Of a stretch of DNA of 64,000 bases, positions 54,787-63,183 are shown in pieces. How positions within the stretch are numbered: position 1 is the first letter of the stretch; every line of letters starts with the position of its first letter. Source of the DNA: Nematocida ironsii. Taxonomy: Eukaryota > Microsporidia. The notes under the pieces were generated by a model. That model saw only the letters and a program-made list of their open reading frames with translations. It did no database searches and was not told where the DNA came from. The stretch spans positions 29,481 to 93,480 of the forward strand of contig LTDK01000041.1 in NCBI GenBank assembly GCA_001642415.1, written 5' to 3'. Made by a program: the position numbers and the translations under genes.

Positions 54787-57636
54787 TTATGCTGTCTGTA
54801 CTGTGTTTGGTGCTTTAGGTATTTCTTCAAGAATTGCTGTACACACTTCAGTAACCAGTGCATCATTCTTTGATAATGACCACTCTTGTATTTTTTTAGA
54901 CATATCAGTTATTGTTGTTATTTTAGTAAGTGCCTTAACCACCTCCACTAATAAATGATGCGGTGACTGCTTACTATGACCATCTATATGATCATCTTCC
55001 TTGGGTTGTGATATTTCATTTTCTGATGCAGTTAGTGTGTGCCTCTCAATTAAATATGACTTAATCACTTCACACAGTATTTTCATTGGGCTTTCCCTCT
55101 CTGCTGCCTCTTCAAAGAGTTTTTGCGCGGTGGCTTTTATGTCTGAGTCATCCAGAAGAAGAAGAGAAAGTGCCCAGTAATTGTCCTTTACTTTAACCAT
55201 TCCGCTTCTTAGTAGGTGTCTAATAAGCACTAAAGCAGTCATTTTTACCTCCTCTGACTGGGTCTTTAGGGGAAGGAATAAACTATTTCCTGCATTTTTT
55301 ACTAAACTGCTGAATGCCATAACTGAGTCTGCAATAATTACCAGTGCAATTATCTGCAGATGGTCAGATCCAGTTTTTAGAATATTTATAACATCATTCA
55401 TAAAACGAGAGCTGCACTCACTGCTAATACTCATTATTTTACCTAAAGACAGTAAAGAGACTTTTTTGACTGTTTCATCTGGGCTGTAAATTCCTGTCAC
55501 AACTACATCCAGTAGTCCCTTCAGCGCTGAAGTTTCTCCAAATAATATTTCGTGCTCCTTTGCAAAAAACACACGATCTGCCATTTCTTCTTGCTCTTCT
55601 GTTGTGTTTTTAAGACTGTTCCTCTTTGATCCTACGCTCAGTCTCCTCTCTCTGATCTCCATGTTTGAAATGCTTTCTTTTCTCTTTTTGCTTGCACTGA
55701 CTGGAGTTTTTGTTTTTGCCTGGTTATTCCATGCTGCTTCAACTCTCTCCAGATGCACTGCCTGCTTTATCGCTATGTGCCCAACTGCAAAAATTACAGG
55801 AAGCGGATTTTCGCTTGCAAGAAGTATATCAAGCACCTCAACTGCTAGCTCATCTGGATTCAGACTGATTAAATACGCAGTATCAATTACTGTCTGCACT
55901 ATTTCAAGATTGTTGTTATCTGATAATGAAAGTGCATTTACCACTGCACGAATCGTCTCCGATGAATTCCCTGACCTATAGTCAAGATTACCAAGAATTC
56001 GAATTGCCTCGCATATTATAGACCTATCCGTGCTCTTTCCCAGCACTGCGTAAAGTCTGGGTAGTGCACTTTCAGTTACTGACCGGTCTGTAGTGGACAG
56101 CCTTCTAAGTAGACGCAGATGCATTAGAACATCCTTCTCCTTGTCTATTTGATAGAACAAAGTGTTAATCGCTTCTATTCCAAGTATTCCTCGTAGTGTA
56201 AGATCTCTAATAGTTCCCTCATATGCTAAACTGTCTGAATCAAAATGAACTAAAAGGTCTATTAGCTTTTTTGGGTTGCCATCCACCATTTTCCTTATTT
56301 CTTCTGAAAGAACATCTGCTGCATTGCGCCCATCTAGTGTTAGTCTCTGCCAAGAAAATAAAAACAGACTTGGGAATACTTCTAGCGCATTCTCTATGCC
56401 ATATGAATAACACAAAGATACATATTGTATTATTTCTGTTATTTCACCCTTACTACCAGCCTTCAAAAGCTGCTTTATCACCTCAACACTTGTGTGGATT
56501 GCCTGATAAAAAGAAGTGGCACTCGCATAGTACGCTGGATCTGTTTTTTCATGTGCTTTTAACCTTTGCAGATTAAGCATTCCCCCATCCAGTACATACG
56601 GATGGCTTTCTAGTGCTCGCTTAAAGAAAATAATTGTTTTCTTTCTTACCATCTGGGTTTTGTCCATAATCCTTTCGTGCAGTGAAGTGTACACCCGTTC
56701 TTTTAAGTTTTCAAGAATCCCATTGTTACACAATATGTCTGTAAGAGACTGAATAGCTCGTCCTCTGCAAAAGGGGCTTACATCCATGGTTCTTTCTATA
56801 ACAGCAGAAATAATAGTTGCCAGCTCCTTTTCACCCTTTCTCTCCTGCTCAATCTGTGTCTTTAGGGCTTTTGATATTGAAACAGCAGACTCACTCGCCG
56901 AATTTCTAATGCACTGCACCTCAGATGTTATACTCTGTAGAAGAGGATTGATTATATCAGAAATACCCTGCTGCCTAATTGATTCACATATTTTAAGTAT
57001 AAGACTGCTATAGTTTTTTTGAATCACCGTGTCTTTACTGTGCTCACTCTCCTGAAGTAAATATTCTAAAATTTCCCCAAGTAAATTTTCTTCTTTTGCA
57101 TTAGAATCACTCATACCCGCACTAATCTCTTCTTTATCACTCTGTACATTAATTTTTCTGAGTGCGCTAATATACAAAATTATCTCTGTTAAAATACTAG
57201 TTGTATGCTCATACTGTAGCATACTCAGCGCATTGGTCATAATTGATTCTGTGCTAAATTCAATCTCTTCAAATATTTTAAACACTGCGCTTTTTACTTC
57301 TATCTGCACCTTTTTCCCTTCTAACGACTTGAAAAGCACCTTACACAGTAAATCAAAATTACCTGAAACTTCCCCGCACAGATCCCTGCTTTTACTAATT
57401 ATACTAAGAACAGTGCTAGAATCTGTTTCAATCGTTTCAGGCTTAAAATACGCCGGAATTGTGCTTAAAAACACAGTTGTGCTGTCTATATTACTAAAAA
57501 TACCTGTTATAATCTCCTTTTTTAACGGATGATTGTGTAAGTTAGAAAATAGCTGTGTGTACTTATCTGGCTCCTGACTAATTGGTACGTCTTTAAGATG
57601 AGAAATAAGCAATTCTAGCTCTCTTCCTTCTGCCAT
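54787..57636 (-). CDS. YCS4: Condensin subunit 1 (CAP-D2/Ycs4), HEAT-repeat protein
   Basis: 949 residues of alpha-helical HEAT repeats. The diagnostic region is the Cnd1 block near residues 280-345: ERTMDVSPFCRGRAIQSLTDIL, HERIMDKTQMVRKKTIIFFKRAL and SHPYVLDGGML. Another conserved block near 715-760 reads LLSLGKIMSISSECSSRF. A basic linker (SKKRKESI, RRLSVGSKRN) lies at about 645-675. The subunit binds the SMC4 head through the kleisin in condensin. It is about 230 residues shorter than yeast Ycs4. GC content seems higher than in the accessory genes. With SMC4 at 27.8 kb, two condensin subunits are present in the window, but they are not adjacent. Confidence 0.88.
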   Translation of the reverse strand: MAEGRELELLISHLKDVPISQEPDKYTQLFSNLHNHPLKKEIITGIFSNIDSTTVFLSTIPAYFKPETIETDSSTVLSIISKSRDLCGEVSGNFDLLCKVLFKSLEGKKVQIEVKSAVFKIFEEIEFSTESIMTNALSMLQYEHTTSILTEIILYISALRKINVQSDKEEISAGMSDSNAKEENLLGEILEYLLQESEHSKDTVIQKNYSSLILKICESIRQQGISDIINPLLQSITSEVQCIRNSASESAVSISKALKTQIEQERKGEKELATIISAVIERTMDVSPFCRGRAIQSLTDILCNNGILENLKERVYTSLHERIMDKTQMVRKKTIIFFKRALESHPYVLDGGMLNLQRLKAHEKTDPAYYASATSFYQAIHTSVEVIKQLLKAGSKGEITEIIQYVSLCYSYGIENALEVFPSLFLFSWQRLTLDGRNAADVLSEEIRKMVDGNPKKLIDLLVHFDSDSLAYEGTIRDLTLRGILGIEAINTLFYQIDKEKDVLMHLRLLRRLSTTDRSVTESALPRLYAVLGKSTDRSIICEAIRILGNLDYRSGNSSETIRAVVNALSLSDNNNLEIVQTVIDTAYLISLNPDELAVEVLDILLASENPLPVIFAVGHIAIKQAVHLERVEAAWNNQAKTKTPVSASKKRKESISNMEIRERRLSVGSKRNSLKNTTEEQEEMADRVFFAKEHEILFGETSALKGLLDVVVTGIYSPDETVKKVSLLSLGKIMSISSECSSRFMNDVINILKTGSDHLQIIALVIIADSVMAFSSLVKNAGNSLFLPLKTQSEEVKMTALVLIRHLLRSGMVKVKDNYWALSLLLLDDSDIKATAQKLFEEAAERESPMKILCEVIKSYLIERHTLTASENEISQPKEDDHIDGHSKQSPHHLLVEVVKALTKITTITDMSKKIQEWSLSKNDALVTEVCTAILEEIPKAPNTVQTA

Positions 57637-58026
57637 TAAAATAAAAATGACAAAACAAAATTGGCTTAAATTTATTTTTGTATTTCTTTCCTACTAATAC
57701 AGCTATACCATAATAAAATATATTCTTCATAAATTTATTACATGTATATAATAATATTTATATGAATAAGTTATACTACAGTAGAAATACTCTAAAAATA
57801 AAATAAACTGTTCAGTTTTTGTTAATAATCAGGTACAGCATTGTGCTCGTATTTATTATTATTTCAACTATACTTGATATAATAAAGAAATATTTTAGAA
57901 ATTATCTATGAACTTCAGCTATACTAGACTATTTAGGATATATTGTCTGATGTATTTTGGGTTGGTTTATATATTCATAATAAATTTATGAGACTTACTA
58001 ATACGGTAGTTTATTTATGTAAATGG
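57637..58026. other. AT-rich spacer
   Basis: 390 bases between two minus-strand genes. No ORF, RNA gene or repeat stands out. TGGGTTGGTTTATATATTC at 57959 is a weak relative of the GGG-type motif. Confidence 0.4.
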
Positions 58027-59958
58027 TTATACCTTTCTATTATTCTGTTTTGTTGATGGGACTAAATTCAGTACTAGTGGCTGAATAGAGTCTACATAAT
58101 AGATTCCCCGCTTTTCAATTTGTAAAAAGTCTCCTTTTACTGCAGACTTAATTCTTTCATCACACTCAAAGGTTTCTTTGTGCACGGAGTTCTCGTTAAA
58201 TACCTCAGTTATACTCCTTTCGTCTAATTTATCCACTGTGATTAAATCGCCATACTCTACAACTGTTGCAGTGCATGTTTCTACAGGTAGCCAAGTGAGC
58301 CTGGCTTTGGTATACTTGGGGTGAACTTCATGTGGCCTTACTTTCATAGGAGACATTTCAATTATTTTGAATGTTCCTAGTCCCATGAGTGTAATATCAT
58401 CTTCAAGAGAAACAGTGCCCAGGTCGTTAGACGATACATATATGGACTCTGTAACAACTCTGTCACTAGATTTCAAGTCATTTACATCTGCTACGATCTG
58501 AATGCAGTGCATATCTCCTTTACATATTCCATGGATTTTACTTGCAGTTTTTTCTACTATTTTAGCATTAATTGACCATAATTTATCCCACTCCAAAAGA
58601 ACTGTATTCTTTGATGGGCCTTGCATGATTACATACTCTTTTAGTGCCTGTTTTGTGAGGCCTTTCCTGAGTATTCCTCTAATTGTTGGCATTCTTGGAT
58701 CATCCCACCCGCTTACTTTGTGGTTTTCTACTAGCTGTTTTAGAGACCGCTTGCTCAAAACTGTTTTTTTGAAATTTAGCCTAGAGAAGTCCCATATAAT
58801 AGGCCTATTCTTTAAGTCCAGCGCAGATATAAACCACATGTACTGGGCATTTCTATCACGGTACTCATTTGTTCTTAGTGTAAGCGTAATTCCTTCTATG
58901 CTGTCAATCACTGGGCATGCAAAGTCGTATGTTGGATAGACTCTGTATTTTGTTCCTGTGTAGTGGTGCGGAGTCAAGTTCACTCTGTATATTACAGGAT
59001 CTCTCATGGCCTTGTTTAAATCTTCCATATTGATTTTAGCCCTTAAACAGTAATCATCGCACTCTTTTGTGCTTATCATTTTGTTGAAAATGTTCATATT
59101 GTCCCGAATAGAAGCAGTTCTGTTTTTTGAATGTACACCCTTGTCTCTTTCCATTCTCATCTGCTCAACCGGTGTGTTGTCACAGTATGCTAAACCCAGC
59201 TCTATCATTGTTTTAGCAGAACTAAGCAGAAATTCAAAGTTGTCGCTCGTGCGCGTATGCGCATTTGCCTTTATGCCAAGTGAAGCAATGTCCTCCATAA
59301 TACTCTCCTCAAACTCTTCGTTTTCTTTCGTAGGGTTTGTATCATCCATTCTTATTATTAATTTTCCATGATACTTCTCTGCAAAGTATTGATTAAGCAG
59401 CGCAGCCTTGGCATGGCCTATGTGCATATAACCACTTGGCTCTGGTGGAAATCTAGTTACTACTCTATACCCGTCTGGTAAACCGATGTCAAATGATGCT
59501 TGGTCATCTGGTTTTATATCCGCCTTCTTCTGCTTCTCATACTCTTTCATAATTTCACTCTTCTCTTCTAGCTGTTTAACATAAAATGCATTTAATTTTA
59601 CCAAATTCTTTAGCTTCCCTGCCTTCTGTAAATTCACAAAAATAGTCTCTGAGTACAGTAAAAAGAATAAAAGTGTCTTTTGAATAGGCTGAAGTGCCTC
59701 CAAATCAGATTCTTCCAAAATATTGGACACTCTAATTATCTCTGGATATGGCATTCCTACCTTCCATCTATTCAAATACTCCATTGAGTCAGTTGAAATG
59801 CTAGGAATTCTCTCTAATAAATTCATTAATGATGAATAATTAAAGAACCCTTCCTCCTTTCCTGTCGTATATTCTAATTCTATGTCTTTACACTCTTTAG
59901 CTAAAGCAAATGCCAAAATGTGGTGCCTTCTAGTGTGGTTATACAATATTTTTACCAT
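58027..59958 (-). CDS. Glutamyl-tRNA synthetase (cytosolic, eukaryotic type)
   Basis: 643 residues. A GST-like N-terminal domain (about 1-150) precedes a class I core with the HIGH motif in RFPPEPSGYMHIGHAKAAL (about 171-189). RMDDTNPTKENEEFEESI and MRMERDKGVHSKNR follow; these are typical of GluRS rather than GlnRS. The KMSKS-type motif is VLSKRSLKQLV (about 403). The anticodon-binding beta-barrels are at the C-terminus (DDPRMPTIRGILRKGLT; LTWLPVETCTATVVEYGDLI). It charges tRNA-Glu in the cytosol. It is divergently placed from KIN28 over a 262-bp interval. Confidence 0.93.
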   Translation of the reverse strand: MVKILYNHTRRHHILAFALAKECKDIELEYTTGKEEGFFNYSSLMNLLERIPSISTDSMEYLNRWKVGMPYPEIIRVSNILEESDLEALQPIQKTLLFFLLYSETIFVNLQKAGKLKNLVKLNAFYVKQLEEKSEIMKEYEKQKKADIKPDDQASFDIGLPDGYRVVTRFPPEPSGYMHIGHAKAALLNQYFAEKYHGKLIIRMDDTNPTKENEEFEESIMEDIASLGIKANAHTRTSDNFEFLLSSAKTMIELGLAYCDNTPVEQMRMERDKGVHSKNRTASIRDNMNIFNKMISTKECDDYCLRAKINMEDLNKAMRDPVIYRVNLTPHHYTGTKYRVYPTYDFACPVIDSIEGITLTLRTNEYRDRNAQYMWFISALDLKNRPIIWDFSRLNFKKTVLSKRSLKQLVENHKVSGWDDPRMPTIRGILRKGLTKQALKEYVIMQGPSKNTVLLEWDKLWSINAKIVEKTASKIHGICKGDMHCIQIVADVNDLKSSDRVVTESIYVSSNDLGTVSLEDDITLMGLGTFKIIEMSPMKVRPHEVHPKYTKARLTWLPVETCTATVVEYGDLITVDKLDERSITEVFNENSVHKETFECDERIKSAVKGDFLQIEKRGIYYVDSIQPLVLNLVPSTKQNNRKV

Positions 59959-60220
59959 AAAAAAAGAGAAAAAGAAGATTCATTAAATTTACCGCATCTC
60001 TTCATATTGTAGAAACGCACAAAAATATAAAGTATTCTGGGCCTACTCTTGTTTTCTTACATATATATTCAACAAATTTCGGTTTATTCATTCTTAATGT
60101 TTAAAAAATACAACATTACATGCATAATACGCTCTGACAGAATTTCTCTGCTTTCTATTTTATTCACACACTTTCCAACAGAAGAATACTTTTATTTTTC
60201 ATTTTTTCTCAGATACATCC
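59959..60220. promoter_or_regulatory. Divergent promoter interval GluRS/KIN28
   Basis: 262 bases between two start codons facing away from each other; it must carry both promoters. Poly-T tracts flank the KIN28 start (TTTTATTTTTCATTTTTTCTC, broken by A and C). A weak TTTCGGTTTATTC lies at about 60078. No other structure is seen. Confidence 0.4.
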
Positions 60221-61210
60221 ATGGACAAAGTCAAAAGATATACAAAAGATGTAAAAATAGGAGAAGGAACCTATGCAGTGATTTACATGGGAAAGGAGTA
60301 TCTTGTGAATCCAGCTGATGCATCTTCTGAAATAATCACAGAAACACCTCCACACAATGCACTTCCGGGTAGGCAGGTGGCTATAAAAAGAATTAAAAAA
60401 GATGCAACACAATTAGACATAGAAATGGCTACGTTAAGAGAGATAAAATACTTAAACTATCTAAAATCGGAGTATGTAATTGAATTATACGACACAATTG
60501 TGCAAGATAGACACATTCACTTGATATTACCGTATATGGACAGCAATCTCGAGGTTATAATCAGAAGTAAAAAACTTATATTTATGCCACAGGATGTAAA
60601 AGCATGGATGCTTATGATTTGTAAAGGGTTAGAAGAATGCCACTCTCGTTTTATTATACATCGTGATATTAAACCAAATAACATACTTGTAAATAAAAAT
60701 GGAGAGCTAAAGCTAGCAGATTTTGGAATATCTATAGACATAGGATTTCCGTTACGTATGATGACACCCAATGTAGTGACTCGGTGGTATAAGGCGCCTG
60801 AAATTCTTTTAGGATGTAACAATTATACATTTGCTGTAGATATATGGGCACTTGGTTGTTTATTTGCTGAACTATTACAGAGAAGCCCCTACTTGCCCGG
60901 TAAATCAGATGCCCACCAATTAGAATTAATGTACACCTCAATTGGAACGCCCACAGCTGAAGAATGGGAAGAAATAGGCCATAAAAAAGAAGGACTAGAA
61001 CTGCCTGCGCATATACCTAGATGTAATTTTTCATTATGCTTTGGAGCAGCAGGCGCCGATGCAATTGATCTGTTAAATAGAATGCTTGTGTATGTTCCCA
61101 GTAAAAGAATAACAATAAGTGAAATATTAAACCATCCCTATTTTACTAATTCCCCTGCACCAACCCTTCCACACCAACTTCCATTTGATTCAATATCACC
61201 AGGCGAGTAA
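60221..61210 (+). CDS. KIN28: Cyclin-dependent kinase 7 homologue (Kin28), TFIIH kinase
   Basis: A kinase with Gly loop IGEGTYAVIY (13-22), catalytic Lys56 (VAIKRI), HRDIKPNN (147-154, Asp149), DFG (167-169) and activation-segment Thr182 in RMMTPNVVTRWYKAPE. VTRWYKAPEILLG and RSPYLPGKSDAHQLELM fit CDK7/Kin28 more than other CDKs. The cyclin-binding helix (the PSTAIRE position) reads ATLREIKYL. It phosphorylates the RNA polymerase II C-terminal domain and may act as CDK-activating kinase. An extra segment of about 25 residues (24-50, NPADASSEIITE and onward) sits in the N-lobe between strands 2 and 3. 329 residues. Confidence 0.92.
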   Translation: MDKVKRYTKDVKIGEGTYAVIYMGKEYLVNPADASSEIITETPPHNALPGRQVAIKRIKKDATQLDIEMATLREIKYLNYLKSEYVIELYDTIVQDRHIHLILPYMDSNLEVIIRSKKLIFMPQDVKAWMLMICKGLEECHSRFIIHRDIKPNNILVNKNGELKLADFGISIDIGFPLRMMTPNVVTRWYKAPEILLGCNNYTFAVDIWALGCLFAELLQRSPYLPGKSDAHQLELMYTSIGTPTAEEWEEIGHKKEGLELPAHIPRCNFSLCFGAAGADAIDLLNRMLVYVPSKRITISEILNHPYFTNSPAPTLPHQLPFDSISPGE

Positions 61211-61284
61211 ATTTTAGTTTGAATATATTCTGAGAATATTCTATAATTTTTACAGTATTTTTATATTTGCTGTATAATTTTTTT

Positions 61285-61533
61285 ATGGATGAAAGAGCAC
61301 AACTCATACCAGCAGCCAAATTAATGGCTCATCTGTCTTTAATAGATAAAGAAGAAAGAATAGACAAAGAAACAATAACTATTCTATCACAATTCACTGA
61401 AAAGTACATTAATGATATACTAACAAGGTCTGCACTTTTAGCTAAACACAAAGGCAACCAAGTGGTTACTGCAGAAGAAATTAAGTTTGTATTAGAAAAA
61501 GAATTTGATTATTTCATTGGGACAGGAAACTAA
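61285..61533 (+). CDS. TAF12: TFIID/SAGA histone-fold subunit TAF12
   Basis: 82 residues from the ATG at 61285; the frame is open six codons upstream only without ATG. It consists almost entirely of a histone fold: DKETITILSQFTEKYINDIL (alpha1-alpha2), RSALLAKHKGNQVVTAEEIK (alpha2-L2) and FVLEKEFDYFIGTG. The last part corresponds to the TAF12 signature LERxWNxxIPGFG, with Tyr-Phe-Ile-Gly-Thr-Gly here. It pairs with TAF4 in TFIID or Ada1 in SAGA. All N-terminal extensions of yeast TAF12 are missing. The gene lies 74 bases downstream of KIN28. Confidence 0.82.
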   Translation: MDERAQLIPAAKLMAHLSLIDKEERIDKETITILSQFTEKYINDILTRSALLAKHKGNQVVTAEEIKFVLEKEFDYFIGTGN

Positions 61534-61686
61534 ATTAATTTTATTTCGATTAATATTATCAAGTATAACAGTAAAATTAATATAAATCATTATATTTAGA
61601 GGAGATTCTTCATAGTAATAATTATTTACTATTTCAGTATAAGAAAATAAATCATTCTTTGTGTATAAAAGTACAAATAGTCAAAT

Positions 61687-61959
61687 CTAATGAATTAGTA
61701 TAATTAATGTTGTTTGATTGTTAATTATTCTGTCTGGTTCTGCATTTCTTAAATCTTCTATTGTTATTAGTCTCTTTTCAATTGTTGCTGTTCTTATTAA
61801 TATTTAAATAAAATTGTTTAACCCTATACAAATATATGAAAATAAATATATCTCAATAATTAGTGGTATAAATATAATAGTCTTCCAACCCGGTTTATTA
61901 GAAGATTTCTCTTTAATTATTGTTATATTGTTATCATCTGTTAAACTAGTTGTTGTATG
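61687..61959 (-). pseudogene. Remnant of a single-pass membrane protein gene, one in-frame stop
   Basis: The frame on the minus strand runs from 61959 to the stop at 61687-61689 with a single internal TAA at 61804-61806. Before the stop it reads NITIIKEKSSNKPGW followed by a hydrophobic segment IIFIPLIIEIYLFSYICIGLN. After it comes a hydrophilic helix (TATIEKRLITIEDLRNAEPD). The EKSS, membrane helix and IGxNN order resembles SIDEKSS...YIIGNN in the 44747 product. There is no ATG at the beginning. I infer a decayed relative of that gene. Confidence 0.4.
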
Positions 61960-62395
61960 CTAAGAATAGCATATTAGAAATTATATATGAGTTATTTAGT
62001 TAATATATATTAGTTGTATGTAAGACTGTTCTAAGTCTACGACATACATAAGTTACATTGACAAGTGATCAATATGTCAACAAGTTTACGAATAAAACAT
62101 AGTTTGTAATTGAGTATAAAGGACACATTCAAAGTAATACTAAGTAAGAAACTCTTCTATAAATAAGAGTTACATTTTAATAAAGATCAAAGTATCTTAA
62201 TGACTAATTCTAAATATCCAACTCTAGTAATTACTTAATTTATTATAATTCTTTAATATTGGAGTTGTTATAAAAGTGTTATTATAAACAGTAAACATAA
62301 TTGATTTTATACTGTGTATATATATAAGTATATAAATTCTAACTATTTATAATAAAAATGAATTTTAAATATTCTTATAAAGCTATAAAATTTAA

Positions 62396-62650
62396 ATGTC
62401 TTCAGTGAATGGGTTTATAAAAAAATAAAGAAATACAGAAATAGAAATTATTGTAAAAATAATGCAGATGGATTATAGCAATAATATATTAGAAAGACAG
62501 ATTTATATGAGAAATACAGAAACAGAAGTATATAACTAATTAGAAATAGAAAACAATATTGTACGACAGTCTGCATTGCATTATAATTATAACAAGAATA
62601 CAAATATAAATGATTTGTTCTTATTCCTATTTTTAAACATTAACTACTAG
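62396..62650 (+). pseudogene. Coding-like stretch with two in-frame TAA stops
   Basis: Starts with ATG (MSSVNGFIKK) and runs 84 codons to TAG with TAA at 62426-62428 and 62537-62539. Between stops the sequence has ordinary amino-acid composition (EIEIIVKIMQMDYSNNILE; MRNTETEVYN) and ends in a hydrophobic LFLFLFLNINY. Both stops are one transition from CAA. Homologue unknown. It may be a decayed small secreted or membrane protein, or chance. Confidence 0.3.
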
Positions 62651-62790
62651 ATATTTCATTAATAGAAGTAAAATATGTTTGTATGACTTGACTTTTATAT
62701 ACTTCACAGTATAATTAGCATATTATTTTATGACAACACTATTCCTTATTAAGTTTAAATAGTATAGAATGGCCTTATAAGAAAGAATAA

Positions 62791-62857
62791 AAAATAATAG
62801 CAGAAACTTCTGAGATATAAATAAAATAATAGTAGAAACTTCTGAGATATAAATAAA
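62791..62857. repeat. Tandem duplication, 32-bp period
   Basis: AAAATAATAGCAGAAACTTC... at 62791-62825 is repeated at 62823-62857 with one C/T difference. Confidence 0.8.
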
Positions 62858-63183
62858 CTAGTGATAGAAGAATTTAATCATATTAATAAAGTATTAAAAG
62901 GCTGTAGGACTAATTCAAGTTACATGCCACTTATAATTAAGAAAAACTATCTATTCTGTATTATTTCTTTTATTGTTATACTATTCAATAATAGTTAGCA
63001 TATTTGATAAAATGCAACCACTACTGGTTAGTATAAAGCAAAAGTCTCTCTGTGTATTTTCTGGTTATATTTATATAACATAGCCAGAAATTGTCACTTT
63101 TTTTAAGTCACTCTGGATATATTATATAGCTTAGTACACAAACATATGAAGTGTATATGCACTTAGGATATAACATAACCCCC

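Larger units (their letters stand above)
61534..63183. other. 1.65-kb gene desert with decayed coding remnants
   Basis: No intact gene. It contains two interrupted coding-like stretches (61687-61959 minus, 62396-62650 plus; separate entries), a flank element related to the family A cluster (62175-62230, similar to 47425-47480, weaker at about 62890), and a 32-bp tandem duplication at 62791-62857. It looks like an eroded copy of an accessory locus. Confidence 0.5.
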
